From assembly GCA_029261815.1 (NCBI GenBank), contig JAJDAQ010000061.1, positions 62,001 through 126,000 of the forward strand: a stretch of 64,000 nucleotides of DNA. Direction: 5' to 3'. The position numbers were made by a program, and so were the translations under genes. Positions 24,938 through 32,727 of this stretch are shown piece after piece. The notes below the pieces were generated by a model. It saw only the letters and a list, made by a program, of their open reading frames with translations, made no database searches and was not told where the DNA came from. Source of the stretch: Deltaproteobacteria bacterium (GTDB lineage: Bacteria > Myxococcota_A > UBA9160 > UBA6930). How positions within the stretch are numbered: position 1 is the stretch's first letter; each line of letters starts with the position of its first letter.

Positions 24938-25381
24938 TCAGGCCCCGGCGCCGGCTTCGCTGGCCGCCCAACGCATCGACTCGAGCACGGCGTCGTCAAA
25001 GACCTCGGCCTCGACGAACGTGCGGGGCGCGATGCCTTCCGCCGCCAGCGTCTTGAGGCTCGCGTCGCAGCTGTCGGGACCGAGACCTAGCATCATGGCG
25101 CGCGCATACTGGCCCGCGTCGGCCGGCTGCTCCAGATCGAGTTGAACGATCTGACAGTCGTCTCCACCTCGGCGCAATGCGAGCCGGAAGCCCACCCGGG
25201 CGTCGCTTCCGGTTCCGATGGTGGCCGCAAACGCACGCTCGATGCGCTGCCACGGCAGGACGAAGGCCCCGTCTTCCCGCTGGAACAAGAGGCCGCCTTC
25301 GGTGGGCTTGGCCAGCGCCAGCGCGTGCAGGCGTAACCGCGACGGGACGCCGCGCGTGATCCGTTCGGTTGCGATCGACAT
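24938..25381 (-). CDS. Hypothetical protein
   Basis: 147-aa soluble protein that I do not recognise. It is Ala/Leu/Glu-rich with pieces FQREDGAFVLPWQRIERAF and MMLGLGPDSCDASLKTLAAE. No signal peptide or membrane segment is seen. ATG 25381 (MSIATERITRGVPSRLRL) is chosen; upstream frame is also open, but the added residues are Ala/Thr/Ser-rich. It lies 42 bp upstream of the crotonase and divergent from the gamma-glutamyltransferase gene. Confidence 0.6.
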   Translation of the reverse strand: MSIATERITRGVPSRLRLHALALAKPTEGGLLFQREDGAFVLPWQRIERAFAATIGTGSDARVGFRLALRRGGDDCQIVQLDLEQPADAGQYARAMMLGLGPDSCDASLKTLAAEGIAPRTFVEAEVFDDAVLESMRWAASEAGAGA

Positions 25382-25485
25382 GACCTTTGCTGTGTCGGTC
25401 GTTGCCGTCGATGTCTGAAGCCGCGGAGCCGACTGCAAGCAGGCCGAAGGCAACCGAGCGGCAAGCTCTCGCCTATCCTTTCTGG

Positions 25486-27144
25486 ATGCTCGCCACGCGC
25501 CGCGACCGGAGAGATGACCCGTTCCGAAGCGAGCGCTCGTGCACCCTCGCCCGGGGCGGCATGGTCTGCGCGAGCGTGCCGGTCGCCGCCGAGGCCGGGC
25601 GCGAACTCCTCGCGGCTGGCGGCAACGCCTTCGACGCAGCGATCGCGACTGCGGCCACCCTGTGCGTCGTCGAACCCTTCATGACCGGGATCGGGGGCGA
25701 TGCCTTCGTCCTGGCCTGGTCGGCCCAGGAGGGGCGGCTCGTGGGGCTCAATGGCAGCGGCCGGGCGCCATCGGGGCACTCGATCGAGGCGCTGACCGCG
25801 GCCGGTCACGAGACGATTCCCGAGACCGGCATCTGGTCGGCAACGGTCCCAGGGACCGTTCACGCTTGGGCGACCCTCCACGAACGTCTGGGTCGGCGCC
25901 CGTTCGCAGAGGTTCTGGCACCCGCGATCCGGGCCTCGGAGGAGGGCTTTGCCGTCGCCGAGATCGTGGCCCACTACTGGCGCGGTGCCGTCGCGATCGG
26001 GCGCCTCGTCAACGACGCGGCGCGCCGCGATTGGGCGCCGGGTGGGACAACGCCCGCCGCAGGGGAGTGGTTTCAGGCGCCGGCGCTGGGCCGGACGCTG
26101 CGCGCAATCGCCGAAGGCGGAGCCGCCGCGTTCTACGAAGGTGCGGTCGCAGACGCGATCGTCGCGACCTCGAACGAACTCGGCGGTGGCTTCGGTCGGG
26201 CCGATCTCGCTGGGCACACGTCGACCTGGGTCGATCCCATCACGACCGACTACCGCGGAGCCACGGTCGCCGAACTGCCACCGAATGGACAAGGCCTCGC
26301 GGCCTTGATCGGCTTGAACGTGCTCGAGGCCTTTGATCCGGCCGAGGCCCCGGCCGGCAGCGCACTCGAATGGCACCGACGCATCGAAGCGATGAAGCTG
26401 GCGTTCGCGGACCGCGCTGCGTACATCGCCGATCCAGCGTTCTCGGAGGTTCCGACGGAGCGGCTCCTCTCGAAGGACTACGCACGCAAGCGCAGCGCGC
26501 TGGTGGGTTCCGCCGCCATGCCTGGCGCAGATCCCGGCCTCGGGTCGGACACCATCTACTGCTGCGCTGCCGACGCAGAGGGCAACCTGGTCTCGTTCAT
26601 CCAGAGTCTGTTCGGGCCGTTCGGGAGCGGGATCAGCTGCGGCGACACCGGCGTGGTCCTGCAGAACCGCGGCTTCGGCTTCTCCAGCGACCCGGCACAT
26701 CCCAACGCGTTGGCCCCCGGCAAGCGGCCCTTTCACACGATCATTCCCGCAATGCTGCTCCAGGACGGTGCCCCCCGGATGGCGTTCGGCATCATGGGCG
26801 GCCACATCCAGGCACAGGCCCACCTCTCCTTCGTCTCCAACGTGGTGGACCATGGAATGAACGCCCAGGAAGCCATCGATGCGCCACGCTTCCGTTACGA
26901 GGGCAGGCGCCGCGTGATCGTCGAAACACCGGATGCGGTGCCTCCGGAAGGCGGGAACCTCGGCGATGCCCTGGCGCTTCGCGGCCATGACGTGGTGGCT
27001 CCGCCAGACCGGATGGCCGGGATCTTCGGCGGCGGGCAGGCCATTGAGCGGCTTCCGAATGGCGTGCTCGCCGGCGCCTCGGACCGCCGGAAGGATGGCA
27101 TGGCCGTGGGCTTCGACGGCCCCTCGGCAGAGCGCTCGCATTGA
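25486..27144 (+). CDS. Gamma-glutamyltransferase family protein
   Basis: 552-aa Ntn-hydrolase of the gamma-glutamyltransferase family, which cleaves gamma-glutamyl amides such as glutathione or transfers the glutamyl group. The precursor cleaves itself before a Thr; the likely one is in GLGSDTIYCCAADAEGN near residue 355, with SDTIY instead of the usual TTHxS. The substrate-binding LNGSGRAPSG and the small-subunit end are as expected. No signal peptide is present, so it may act in the cytoplasm like YwrD-type enzymes. The start is uncertain: ATG 25486 or ATG 25411. Confidence 0.88.
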   Translation: MLATRRDRRDDPFRSERSCTLARGGMVCASVPVAAEAGRELLAAGGNAFDAAIATAATLCVVEPFMTGIGGDAFVLAWSAQEGRLVGLNGSGRAPSGHSIEALTAAGHETIPETGIWSATVPGTVHAWATLHERLGRRPFAEVLAPAIRASEEGFAVAEIVAHYWRGAVAIGRLVNDAARRDWAPGGTTPAAGEWFQAPALGRTLRAIAEGGAAAFYEGAVADAIVATSNELGGGFGRADLAGHTSTWVDPITTDYRGATVAELPPNGQGLAALIGLNVLEAFDPAEAPAGSALEWHRRIEAMKLAFADRAAYIADPAFSEVPTERLLSKDYARKRSALVGSAAMPGADPGLGSDTIYCCAADAEGNLVSFIQSLFGPFGSGISCGDTGVVLQNRGFGFSSDPAHPNALAPGKRPFHTIIPAMLLQDGAPRMAFGIMGGHIQAQAHLSFVSNVVDHGMNAQEAIDAPRFRYEGRRRVIVETPDAVPPEGGNLGDALALRGHDVVAPPDRMAGIFGGGQAIERLPNGVLAGASDRRKDGMAVGFDGPSAERSH

Positions 27145-27175
27145 AGAAGGCCCACCGGGTTGCCACCCTGCGCGG

Positions 27176-28669
27176 GTGAACGACACCCCCGAAGAACGCT
27201 GGATCCTCCTCCGCCTCTCGGGCGAGGTCACGACCAAGGCCAAGACCACCCGTCGGCACTTCGTGGCGCGGCTCGTTCGCAACGTGAAGGAGACGCTCTC
27301 GGCCGCGGGCATCCGGGCCCGCGTCGAGCGTCACTACGAGCGGGTGCTGGTCGCCACCTCGGATGGCCCTGCGGCCGTCGAGGCACTGCGTTGCGTCTTT
27401 GGTCTCCAGAGCCTCGCGTTGACCGAGACCATTGCGGCCGAGCGTCTCGAAGACATCGTGGAGACCGGCGAACGGGTCTTCCGCGATGCCGTCGCCGGGA
27501 AGCGATTCGCGGTGCGTGCGCGCCGGGTCGGGAACCACCACCCCGTCGGCATCCGGTCGCGCGACATCGAGTTTGCACTCGGCGAGATCCTCCTTCGCCA
27601 CGCCTCGAAAGTGGATCTCGGGAACCCCGAGGTCACCGCGCACGTCGAGCTGTACGAGGGAAACGCCCACCTCTTCTGGGACAACACGCCCGCGAGCGGC
27701 GGACTCCCGATCGGCACCGGCGGCGGTGCCGTCACCCTCGTCTCCGGCGGCTTCGACTCGGCGGTGGCTGCGTGGCAGCTCCACCGGCGCGGCGTCACCC
27801 AGGACTACGTCTTCTGCAACCTCGGCGGCCGCACCCACCAGGCGGGGACGGTCCGGGTGATGCACGAACTCGCCCGTCGCTGGTGCGGCGGTAGCCGGCC
27901 GCATCTCCATGCGATCGACTTCGCCGAGGTCACGCTCGACTTGCAGCGCAACACCGACCCACGTCTGTGGCAGGTCTTGCTGAAGCGGTTGATGCTGCGC
28001 GCGGCGGAAGCGGTCGCCATCGAACGTCAGGCCGATGCCATCATCACGGGCGAGGCCGTGGGCCAGGTCTCTTCGCAGACGCTGGTGAACCTGCGCACGA
28101 TCAGTGCCGCGACCGACCTGCCCATCTTGCGTCCCCTCGTCGGCATGAACAAGGACGAGATCGTGCAGACGGCCAACCGGATCGGCACGGGGCCCCTCTC
28201 GGCCGTGGTCGACGAATACTGTGCACTGACGACGAGAAACCCGGCGACACGTACCGCGATCTCGGCCGTCGAAGCCGAAGAAACGCGCCTCGATCCCGCA
28301 CTCCTGGCCGACGCGATCGCAAGGCGGGAGGTCCTGAATCTGCGCCGGATCGACCCGGACGATATGGGGCTCCCTGAGATCGAAATCCACGAGGTTCCGG
28401 ACGGCGCCCTCGTGCTCGACGTCCGCACGCGTACCGACCACGCCGGTTGGCACCCGGACGGCGCGGTTCATCTCGATTGGAACGAGGCGCTTCAAGCGTA
28501 TCCGTCGTTCGGCAAGGACCGGGCTTACGTCGTCTTCTGCGAGTTCGGCTTGAAGAGCGCACATCTCGCGGAGATGATGCGCGCCGCGGGCCTCGAAGCG
28601 TTCCACTTCAAGGGCGGCACCCGAGCGTTGCGCGCGTGGATCGAGAAGAACCCCCGGCCTGTGGCGTGA
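27176..28669 (+). CDS. thiI: tRNA 4-thiouridine synthase ThiI with rhodanese domain
   Basis: 497-aa ThiI, which makes 4-thiouridine at tRNA position 8 and can pass sulfur to thiazole synthesis. An N-terminal ferredoxin-like/THUMP part is followed by a PP-loop (VSGGFDSAVAAW, near residue 190) and a C-terminal rhodanese domain. Cys347 in EYCALTTRN and Cys454 in FCEFGLKSAH match in position the disulfide pair Cys344/Cys456 of E. coli ThiI. The start is GTG 27176, 31 bp after the preceding stop; the earlier frame belongs to the gamma-glutamyltransferase. No iscS is adjacent. Confidence 0.94.
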   Translation: MNDTPEERWILLRLSGEVTTKAKTTRRHFVARLVRNVKETLSAAGIRARVERHYERVLVATSDGPAAVEALRCVFGLQSLALTETIAAERLEDIVETGERVFRDAVAGKRFAVRARRVGNHHPVGIRSRDIEFALGEILLRHASKVDLGNPEVTAHVELYEGNAHLFWDNTPASGGLPIGTGGGAVTLVSGGFDSAVAAWQLHRRGVTQDYVFCNLGGRTHQAGTVRVMHELARRWCGGSRPHLHAIDFAEVTLDLQRNTDPRLWQVLLKRLMLRAAEAVAIERQADAIITGEAVGQVSSQTLVNLRTISAATDLPILRPLVGMNKDEIVQTANRIGTGPLSAVVDEYCALTTRNPATRTAISAVEAEETRLDPALLADAIARREVLNLRRIDPDDMGLPEIEIHEVPDGALVLDVRTRTDHAGWHPDGAVHLDWNEALQAYPSFGKDRAYVVFCEFGLKSAHLAEMMRAAGLEAFHFKGGTRALRAWIEKNPRPVA

Positions 28670-28682
28670 CGCCTCTGGCCGA

Positions 28683-29069
28683 CTAACGCGCCTGCGCGTT
28701 ATTGGATTCGGCCGTCGACTCCGAACCGTCACTGAATTCGAGCGATACGCGGCAGGCGAGATCCAGCGCGGTCGCTGCCTCACCGCGCGCCCAGGTCGAA
28801 CGAATCGAGAACGCGGCCTCAAGGGTTGCCCGGCGAAGCGCGAGCTTCTCGCGCTCCGCCACCTTCGAGAGCTGGCTTCGCAACTCCCCCGCGATGAAGA
28901 GCGCAGGGAGCGGCTCTCCGTCGCACCAGCACTCGCCCGTGTCCAGGTCGATTCGCAGTGCGCCTTCCTCCAGGGAAACGAGCGCATCGCGATCTTCTCG
29001 TAGACGCCAACCCAGGAACACGGAACAGAGGTCCTGCGCCAGCACCTCGGCGACCGGAATCGTCTCCAT
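28683..29069 (-). CDS. Hypothetical protein
   Basis: 128-aa acidic soluble protein, not recognised. It has METIPVAEVLAQDLCSVFLG, then a strand-rich WRLREDRDALVSLEEG and helical ALFIAGELRSQLSKVAEREK. No signal peptide. It lies 3 bp from the stop of the upstream PPOX protein gene and is therefore probably in its operon, convergent with thiI. Confidence 0.6.
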   Translation of the reverse strand: METIPVAEVLAQDLCSVFLGWRLREDRDALVSLEEGALRIDLDTGECWCDGEPLPALFIAGELRSQLSKVAEREKLALRRATLEAAFSIRSTWARGEAATALDLACRVSLEFSDGSESTAESNNAQAR

Positions 29070-29072
29070 CGC

Positions 29073-29627
29073 CTAACGAATCGTCTTCGCGTGCAAGGCA
29101 GGCAGACCGTCCAGGCTCTCGAGGTTGTTCTCGAGTTGGTACTTCCGGAGTCCCTCGGGCCCTTGTCGCTCTGCCCACCCGTCCATCTGCGTTCGCTCCC
29201 CCGTGTAGGTCATCAACGGCACGCCATAACCGCACGAATCGGAGATCCGCAGGGCTTCGACCCGAATGATCGAGCGGGCGCGCTCGGGCTGCGGGAACTC
29301 CCTGGCCAGCGCCGCGAAGGACGGATCACCCGGTTCGACGGCTTCGCCGCGTCCATGGATGCGAAAAATCTTGGGCGGCCCGTCGAAGGCACAGAACATC
29401 AGGGTGATGCGGCCGTTCTCGCGCAGGTGCGCCACGGTTTCGGCACCGCTGCCAACGAAGTCGAGGTAGGCGACCTCGCGGGGGCCGAGAACGCGGAACG
29501 TGTCCATGCCCTTCGGAGAGCAGTTGACGTGGCCACCCTGTGCCGGCGCCGTCGATACGAAGAACATGTGCTGCTGCGCGATCCACTCTCGCCAGCGCTC
29601 ATCGATCGCGTCATACACTTTGCCCAT
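29073..29627 (-). CDS. Pyridoxamine 5'-phosphate oxidase-like FMN protein
   Basis: 184-aa split-barrel protein of the pyridoxamine 5'-phosphate oxidase-like superfamily. Typical segments are FFVSTAPAQGGHVNCSPKG, VAYLDFVGSGAETVAHLREN and RITLMFCAFDGPPKIFRIHG. Such proteins bind FMN or F420 and reduce small molecules; substrate and cofactor cannot be assigned. The ribosome-binding site GGAGGA precedes ATG 29627. A hypothetical gene follows after 3 bp. Confidence 0.85.
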   Translation of the reverse strand: MGKVYDAIDERWREWIAQQHMFFVSTAPAQGGHVNCSPKGMDTFRVLGPREVAYLDFVGSGAETVAHLRENGRITLMFCAFDGPPKIFRIHGRGEAVEPGDPSFAALAREFPQPERARSIIRVEALRISDSCGYGVPLMTYTGERTQMDGWAERQGPEGLRKYQLENNLESLDGLPALHAKTIR

Positions 29628-29699
29628 GTCGTTCCTCCGCGGCACGCCGAAGAAAGGAGCGTAGGCAAGCGGCCGAGCGGCGTCGCGACCCTAACGGCG

Positions 29700-30281
29700 C
29701 TAACGGCCCTCGGAGCCCTGCAGGCGTTCGCTGGCAAGACGCATCCGTTCGAGGGCCTCAGCGCGCTCATCGGCAGTCGCGTCTGGCATCGCGCGGTCGA
29801 TCATGGCCTTCTGTCTGGCAGGCGACAGCCGCTGAAAGCGATGCAGGCGGTGTCGCATCCGCTTGCGGTCTGCGCTGTCCATCGCTTGCCAACGCGCCGC
29901 GCGCTGCCGGTAGCCGTCGCGCTCGGCCCGGCGCTCATCGGCCGATCCAGTGTGGAGACGGTTCGCGCGCCACCGATCCGACCCGCGTGACGCCCGGCCG
30001 GCGGCACGCTTTTCGAGCCGCGCCTGGAGCGCCACCCGATCGTCTTGCGAGAGCGATTCCCAGCGTGCGAAGAAGCGCTGGCGGTTGGCCGGCGTCATCT
30101 GACGCAACCGCGCCTCCGCGCCGCGCTGCATCGGGGCGTCTAGCGTCTCGATCCACGCGCTCATCGATGCGGGCATGTCTTCCCGCGTGCGACCACGGTC
30201 CTCGCCCGCCATCGGCGCGACGAAGAACAAGATCGACAGACCGACCAGCAGGCCCGACCCCCAACGCAGGCGTAGGGTCAA
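29700..30281 (-). CDS. DUF3106-like exported protein
   Basis: 193-aa protein with an N-terminal signal (RWGSGLLVGLSILFFVAPM) and a helical, Arg/Gln/Trp-rich body. The repeats RFFARWESLSQDDRVALQA and RWQAMDSADRKRMRHRLHRF resemble DUF3106 periplasmic proteins found with ECF sigma/anti-sigma pairs. The start is TTG 30281, which overlaps the anti-sigma stop as TTGA and has GAGGAGG upstream. It may bind the anti-sigma domain or a cation/stress signal; this is an inference from the operon. Confidence 0.72.
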   Translation of the reverse strand: MTLRLRWGSGLLVGLSILFFVAPMAGEDRGRTREDMPASMSAWIETLDAPMQRGAEARLRQMTPANRQRFFARWESLSQDDRVALQARLEKRAAGRASRGSDRWRANRLHTGSADERRAERDGYRQRAARWQAMDSADRKRMRHRLHRFQRLSPARQKAMIDRAMPDATADERAEALERMRLASERLQGSEGR

Positions 30282-30778
30282 CTGCTCCCCTCCTCGAGTT
30301 CGTCGAGGACGGCCAACAGGTCGAGCACCTCGATCACCTCGCGGTCGGCTTCGTCTGAGGCGACGAGAAAGTCCTCGGGAATCGTCTCGGTAAGTGGGAT
30401 CTGGACAAGTTCCGATCCGTCGCTCTCGGGCGACTCGGGTCCGACCGCGAGCCACACGACCAGGAGTGCGCTGGCGGCGAGCGCGGCACTGGCGGCCAAG
30501 CGGCCGAACCGGCGGCGCGCAGGGCCGCGGCCCGCTGGCGACCGCGGTACGGCCGGCCCATCCCCTTCTGTGAGTCGCGCGCGCAGTCGCTGCTTCAGGT
30601 CTTCGCCAGCGACCGGGCCGCCCATTGCGCGCACGGCCTCGTCCACAGCCGCGAGTTCGGCGAGTCGCGCTCGCAACTGCGGCGACGCGGCGAGTTCGGC
30701 GCTCAGCGCGGCTTCCTCCTCCAGCGACAATGCGCCGTCGAGGTGAGCCGAAAGCCTCTCTTCCTGCTGCGAGGTCAC
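30278..30778 (-). CDS. Anti-sigma factor, membrane-bound
   Basis: 166-aa protein with a helical N-terminus (LSAHLDGALSLEEEAALSAE, like zinc-finger anti-sigma domains but without the HCC cysteines), a basic linker and one membrane span (RLAASAALAASALLVVWLAV near 92-114), then an acidic tail. It should hold the upstream sigma factor at the inner membrane. ATG 30778 overlaps the sigma stop by 4 bp. Start and stop overlaps fix the operon order sigma, anti-sigma, DUF3106. Confidence 0.83.
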   Translation of the reverse strand: MTSQQEERLSAHLDGALSLEEEAALSAELAASPQLRARLAELAAVDEAVRAMGGPVAGEDLKQRLRARLTEGDGPAVPRSPAGRGPARRRFGRLAASAALAASALLVVWLAVGPESPESDGSELVQIPLTETIPEDFLVASDEADREVIEVLDLLAVLDELEEGSS

Positions 30779-31422
30779 GCGGAGCCTCCTCTTTCGGCGG
30801 TCGCCGCCGGGGATACCGGCTCGCCTTCGGGGGTCACGAACTTGCTAAGCGAGACGCGAGCGCGGTGCACCAGGGCCTTCACGCTCTTCTCGCTGGTGTC
30901 CAACGCGCGGGCAATCTCGGCGTACGACTGGCCCTCCACCGCGGACAACCACAACGCGGCCCGTTGTCGCTCTGGAATTCGGGCGAATGCGGCGTCCACG
31001 GCGTCGCCGACACGACGCGCATGGGCAACGTCGTCAGTCGCCGGCGCATCGGATACCAGCTGGAGGGTGGGACCCTCGTCGTTGGCCGCACCGTCGTCGG
31101 GGCGATCGTGCGCATGACGTCGAAACGGCCGTCGAAGCTCGTTGCGCGCCGCGTTCCCGGCGATCGTGAACAGCCAGGTCGAGAACCGGGCCTCCGGCGA
31201 ATAGCGCTCGCGCGCGCGGTGTACGCGCAAGAACGTCTCCTGAACGAGTTCCTCTGCCACGGCAGTGTCCTTCACCATCCGCACCAGGAAGCGCAGCAGC
31301 CGCGTGGCCCAGCGGTCGAACAAGGCCTCGAACGCCTGCTCATCCCCGTTCTGGAACGCCTGCATGAGCTGGACGTCGTCGTCCACGCGGTCATCGCCTC
31401 CGGTGTGGTCCTGGGTGTTCAA
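30775..31422 (-). CDS. ECF sigma factor (sigma-70 region 2 and 4)
   Basis: 215-aa extracytoplasmic function sigma factor. Region 2 is seen in LMQAFQNGDEQAFEALFDRW and EELVQETFLRVHRARERY (DxxQ-type), region 4 in IPERQRAALWLSAVEGQSY and TSEKSVKALVHRARVSL. It directs RNA polymerase to stress or envelope promoters. The first in-frame start is TTG 31422; a GTG at 31386 preceded by GGAGG is equally likely and would give 203 aa. The target promoters cannot be read from this window. Confidence 0.9.
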   Translation of the reverse strand: MNTQDHTGGDDRVDDDVQLMQAFQNGDEQAFEALFDRWATRLLRFLVRMVKDTAVAEELVQETFLRVHRARERYSPEARFSTWLFTIAGNAARNELRRPFRRHAHDRPDDGAANDEGPTLQLVSDAPATDDVAHARRVGDAVDAAFARIPERQRAALWLSAVEGQSYAEIARALDTSEKSVKALVHRARVSLSKFVTPEGEPVSPAATAERGGSA

Positions 31423-31453
31423 CCCACCCGCTGCCTGGAGGTTGCGCGGATTC

Positions 31454-32266
31454 TCAGCGGTTGGCCAGGAACGCGAGCACAGCCTCGTTGAAGGCCACGG
31501 TCTGGTCGATATTGACGCAATGGCCGGCGTCCGGGATCTCGACCGATTGTGCGTTCGGCAACTTCGCCGTCATGACCTGGGCCGCTCGCGCGTAGCCCGT
31601 GTCGAGCGCGCCTACGAGGACCAGTGCCGGCATCTGCAACTCGCCGAGCCGGTCCATGGTGGCCGGGGCGGGGCCGGCCACGCGTCGGCCGAAGCGCGCC
31701 ACACCTGCCGCATCCTGGGCTTCGATGGCTCGGCCGGCGGCCTGCGCGGTTTCATACTCGGGGTGCAAGCCGATAGCGTTGGGGGCTGCGCGGCCGTCCG
31801 TATACCCCTCGAAGCCCACCGCTTCGAGTCGGTCGGCGATGCGTCCGACCTGGGCTTCCCAGCTCTTCTGCGCCTCGGGGTTCTTGAAGCCAGGCCCACT
31901 CGCGATCAACAGCAGGGCGTTCACCCGCTCGGGCGATCGCAGTGCGAAATGCTGGGAGGCCAGACCGCCAAACGAGAGACCGCCCACGATCGCAGGCTGG
32001 CCCGGTGCCGCCCAGTCGAGAACACGACCCAGGTCGTCGACGACGTGATCGATGCTGTAGGCGTCGAGATCGTCGGGCGCCTCGCTCAGGCCGTGGCCGC
32101 GGTAGTCCCACAAGACGACCCGGAAACCGGCGGCCACCAAGGGCTCGACCTGGGGGCGAAAGTTCTCGTGCGTCTGACAGTAACCGGGAGAGAGGATGAG
32201 CGGCTCGCCCTCACCGTGGACTTCTACGTAGAGGCGGATGCCGTCGCGCGCTTCGATGCTGGCCAT
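31454..32266 (-). CDS. Alpha/beta hydrolase
   Basis: 270-aa alpha/beta hydrolase. The nucleophile elbow is GGLSFGGLAS, the acid is Asp in LVGALDTGYA and the His in DAGHCVNID. The sequence DYRGHGLSEAPDD is the usual strand-4 segment. It resembles bromoperoxidase/3-oxoadipate enol-lactonase type enzymes, but the ester or lactone substrate is unknown. It lies 31 bp upstream of the ECF sigma gene start. Confidence 0.87.
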   Translation of the reverse strand: MASIEARDGIRLYVEVHGEGEPLILSPGYCQTHENFRPQVEPLVAAGFRVVLWDYRGHGLSEAPDDLDAYSIDHVVDDLGRVLDWAAPGQPAIVGGLSFGGLASQHFALRSPERVNALLLIASGPGFKNPEAQKSWEAQVGRIADRLEAVGFEGYTDGRAAPNAIGLHPEYETAQAAGRAIEAQDAAGVARFGRRVAGPAPATMDRLGELQMPALVLVGALDTGYARAAQVMTAKLPNAQSVEIPDAGHCVNIDQTVAFNEAVLAFLANR

Positions 32267-32285
32267 GCCTACGAGTCTAGCGGGC

Positions 32286-32708
32286 TCACCCGTCGGAGAG
32301 ACGCCTCTTCAGCGCACCCACCATCTCATCGATCTGCATCTCCATGGGCAGCTTGATGGTGAGTTCGGGGACGAACGTTTTCGTCTTGCCCTCCATCGCG
32401 ATTCGGACGCGGGTACCGGCCGCATCGCCGGTTGCGATGATGTTCCCGCGAAGTTGCTTCCAGACGTTCCCGTCGCACACCTTCTCGAAGCTGAGATCGC
32501 CGGCGTCATCCCATGAAAAATGGAATTGCGCTTCGCCTTCCCGCCCCAGCGCCTTGTAGCGCGAGTTGACCGTGATCCGGCCCGGCTCGCGACCGATGAT
32601 CTCGGTCTTCGCTTCGGGAAAGAGCCCGGTCAACGTCGTCTCGTCGGCGAGCCGCGCGTGGACGTGCTCGAGATCGGTCGGGACCGAGAACTTTCGTTCG
32701 ATCTTCAT
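32286..32708 (-). CDS. DUF2505/SRPBCC-like protein
   Basis: 140-aa protein, small START/SRPBCC-like fold. The N-terminus MKIERKFSVPTDLEHVHARL and the C-terminus LTIKLPMEMQIDEMVGALKR resemble DUF2505. These proteins bind hydrophobic ligands or assist membrane lipid handling; no function is known here. It lies between SppA and an alpha/beta hydrolase, all on the minus strand with gaps of about 20 bp. Confidence 0.72.
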   Translation of the reverse strand: MKIERKFSVPTDLEHVHARLADETTLTGLFPEAKTEIIGREPGRITVNSRYKALGREGEAQFHFSWDDAGDLSFEKVCDGNVWKQLRGNIIATGDAAGTRVRIAMEGKTKTFVPELTIKLPMEMQIDEMVGALKRRLSDG

Positions 32709-32727
32709 GAAGACCTCCGCTCGTGCG

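Noticed and set aside
25093..27312. 739-codon minus-strand ORF opposite gamma-glutamyltransferase
   Set aside because: Antisense shadow. The plus-strand protein has clear family motifs, while this frame has none.
26792..28987. 731-codon minus-strand ORF opposite thiI
   Set aside because: Antisense shadow of thiI, with low-complexity Arg/Gly-rich sequence and no domain.
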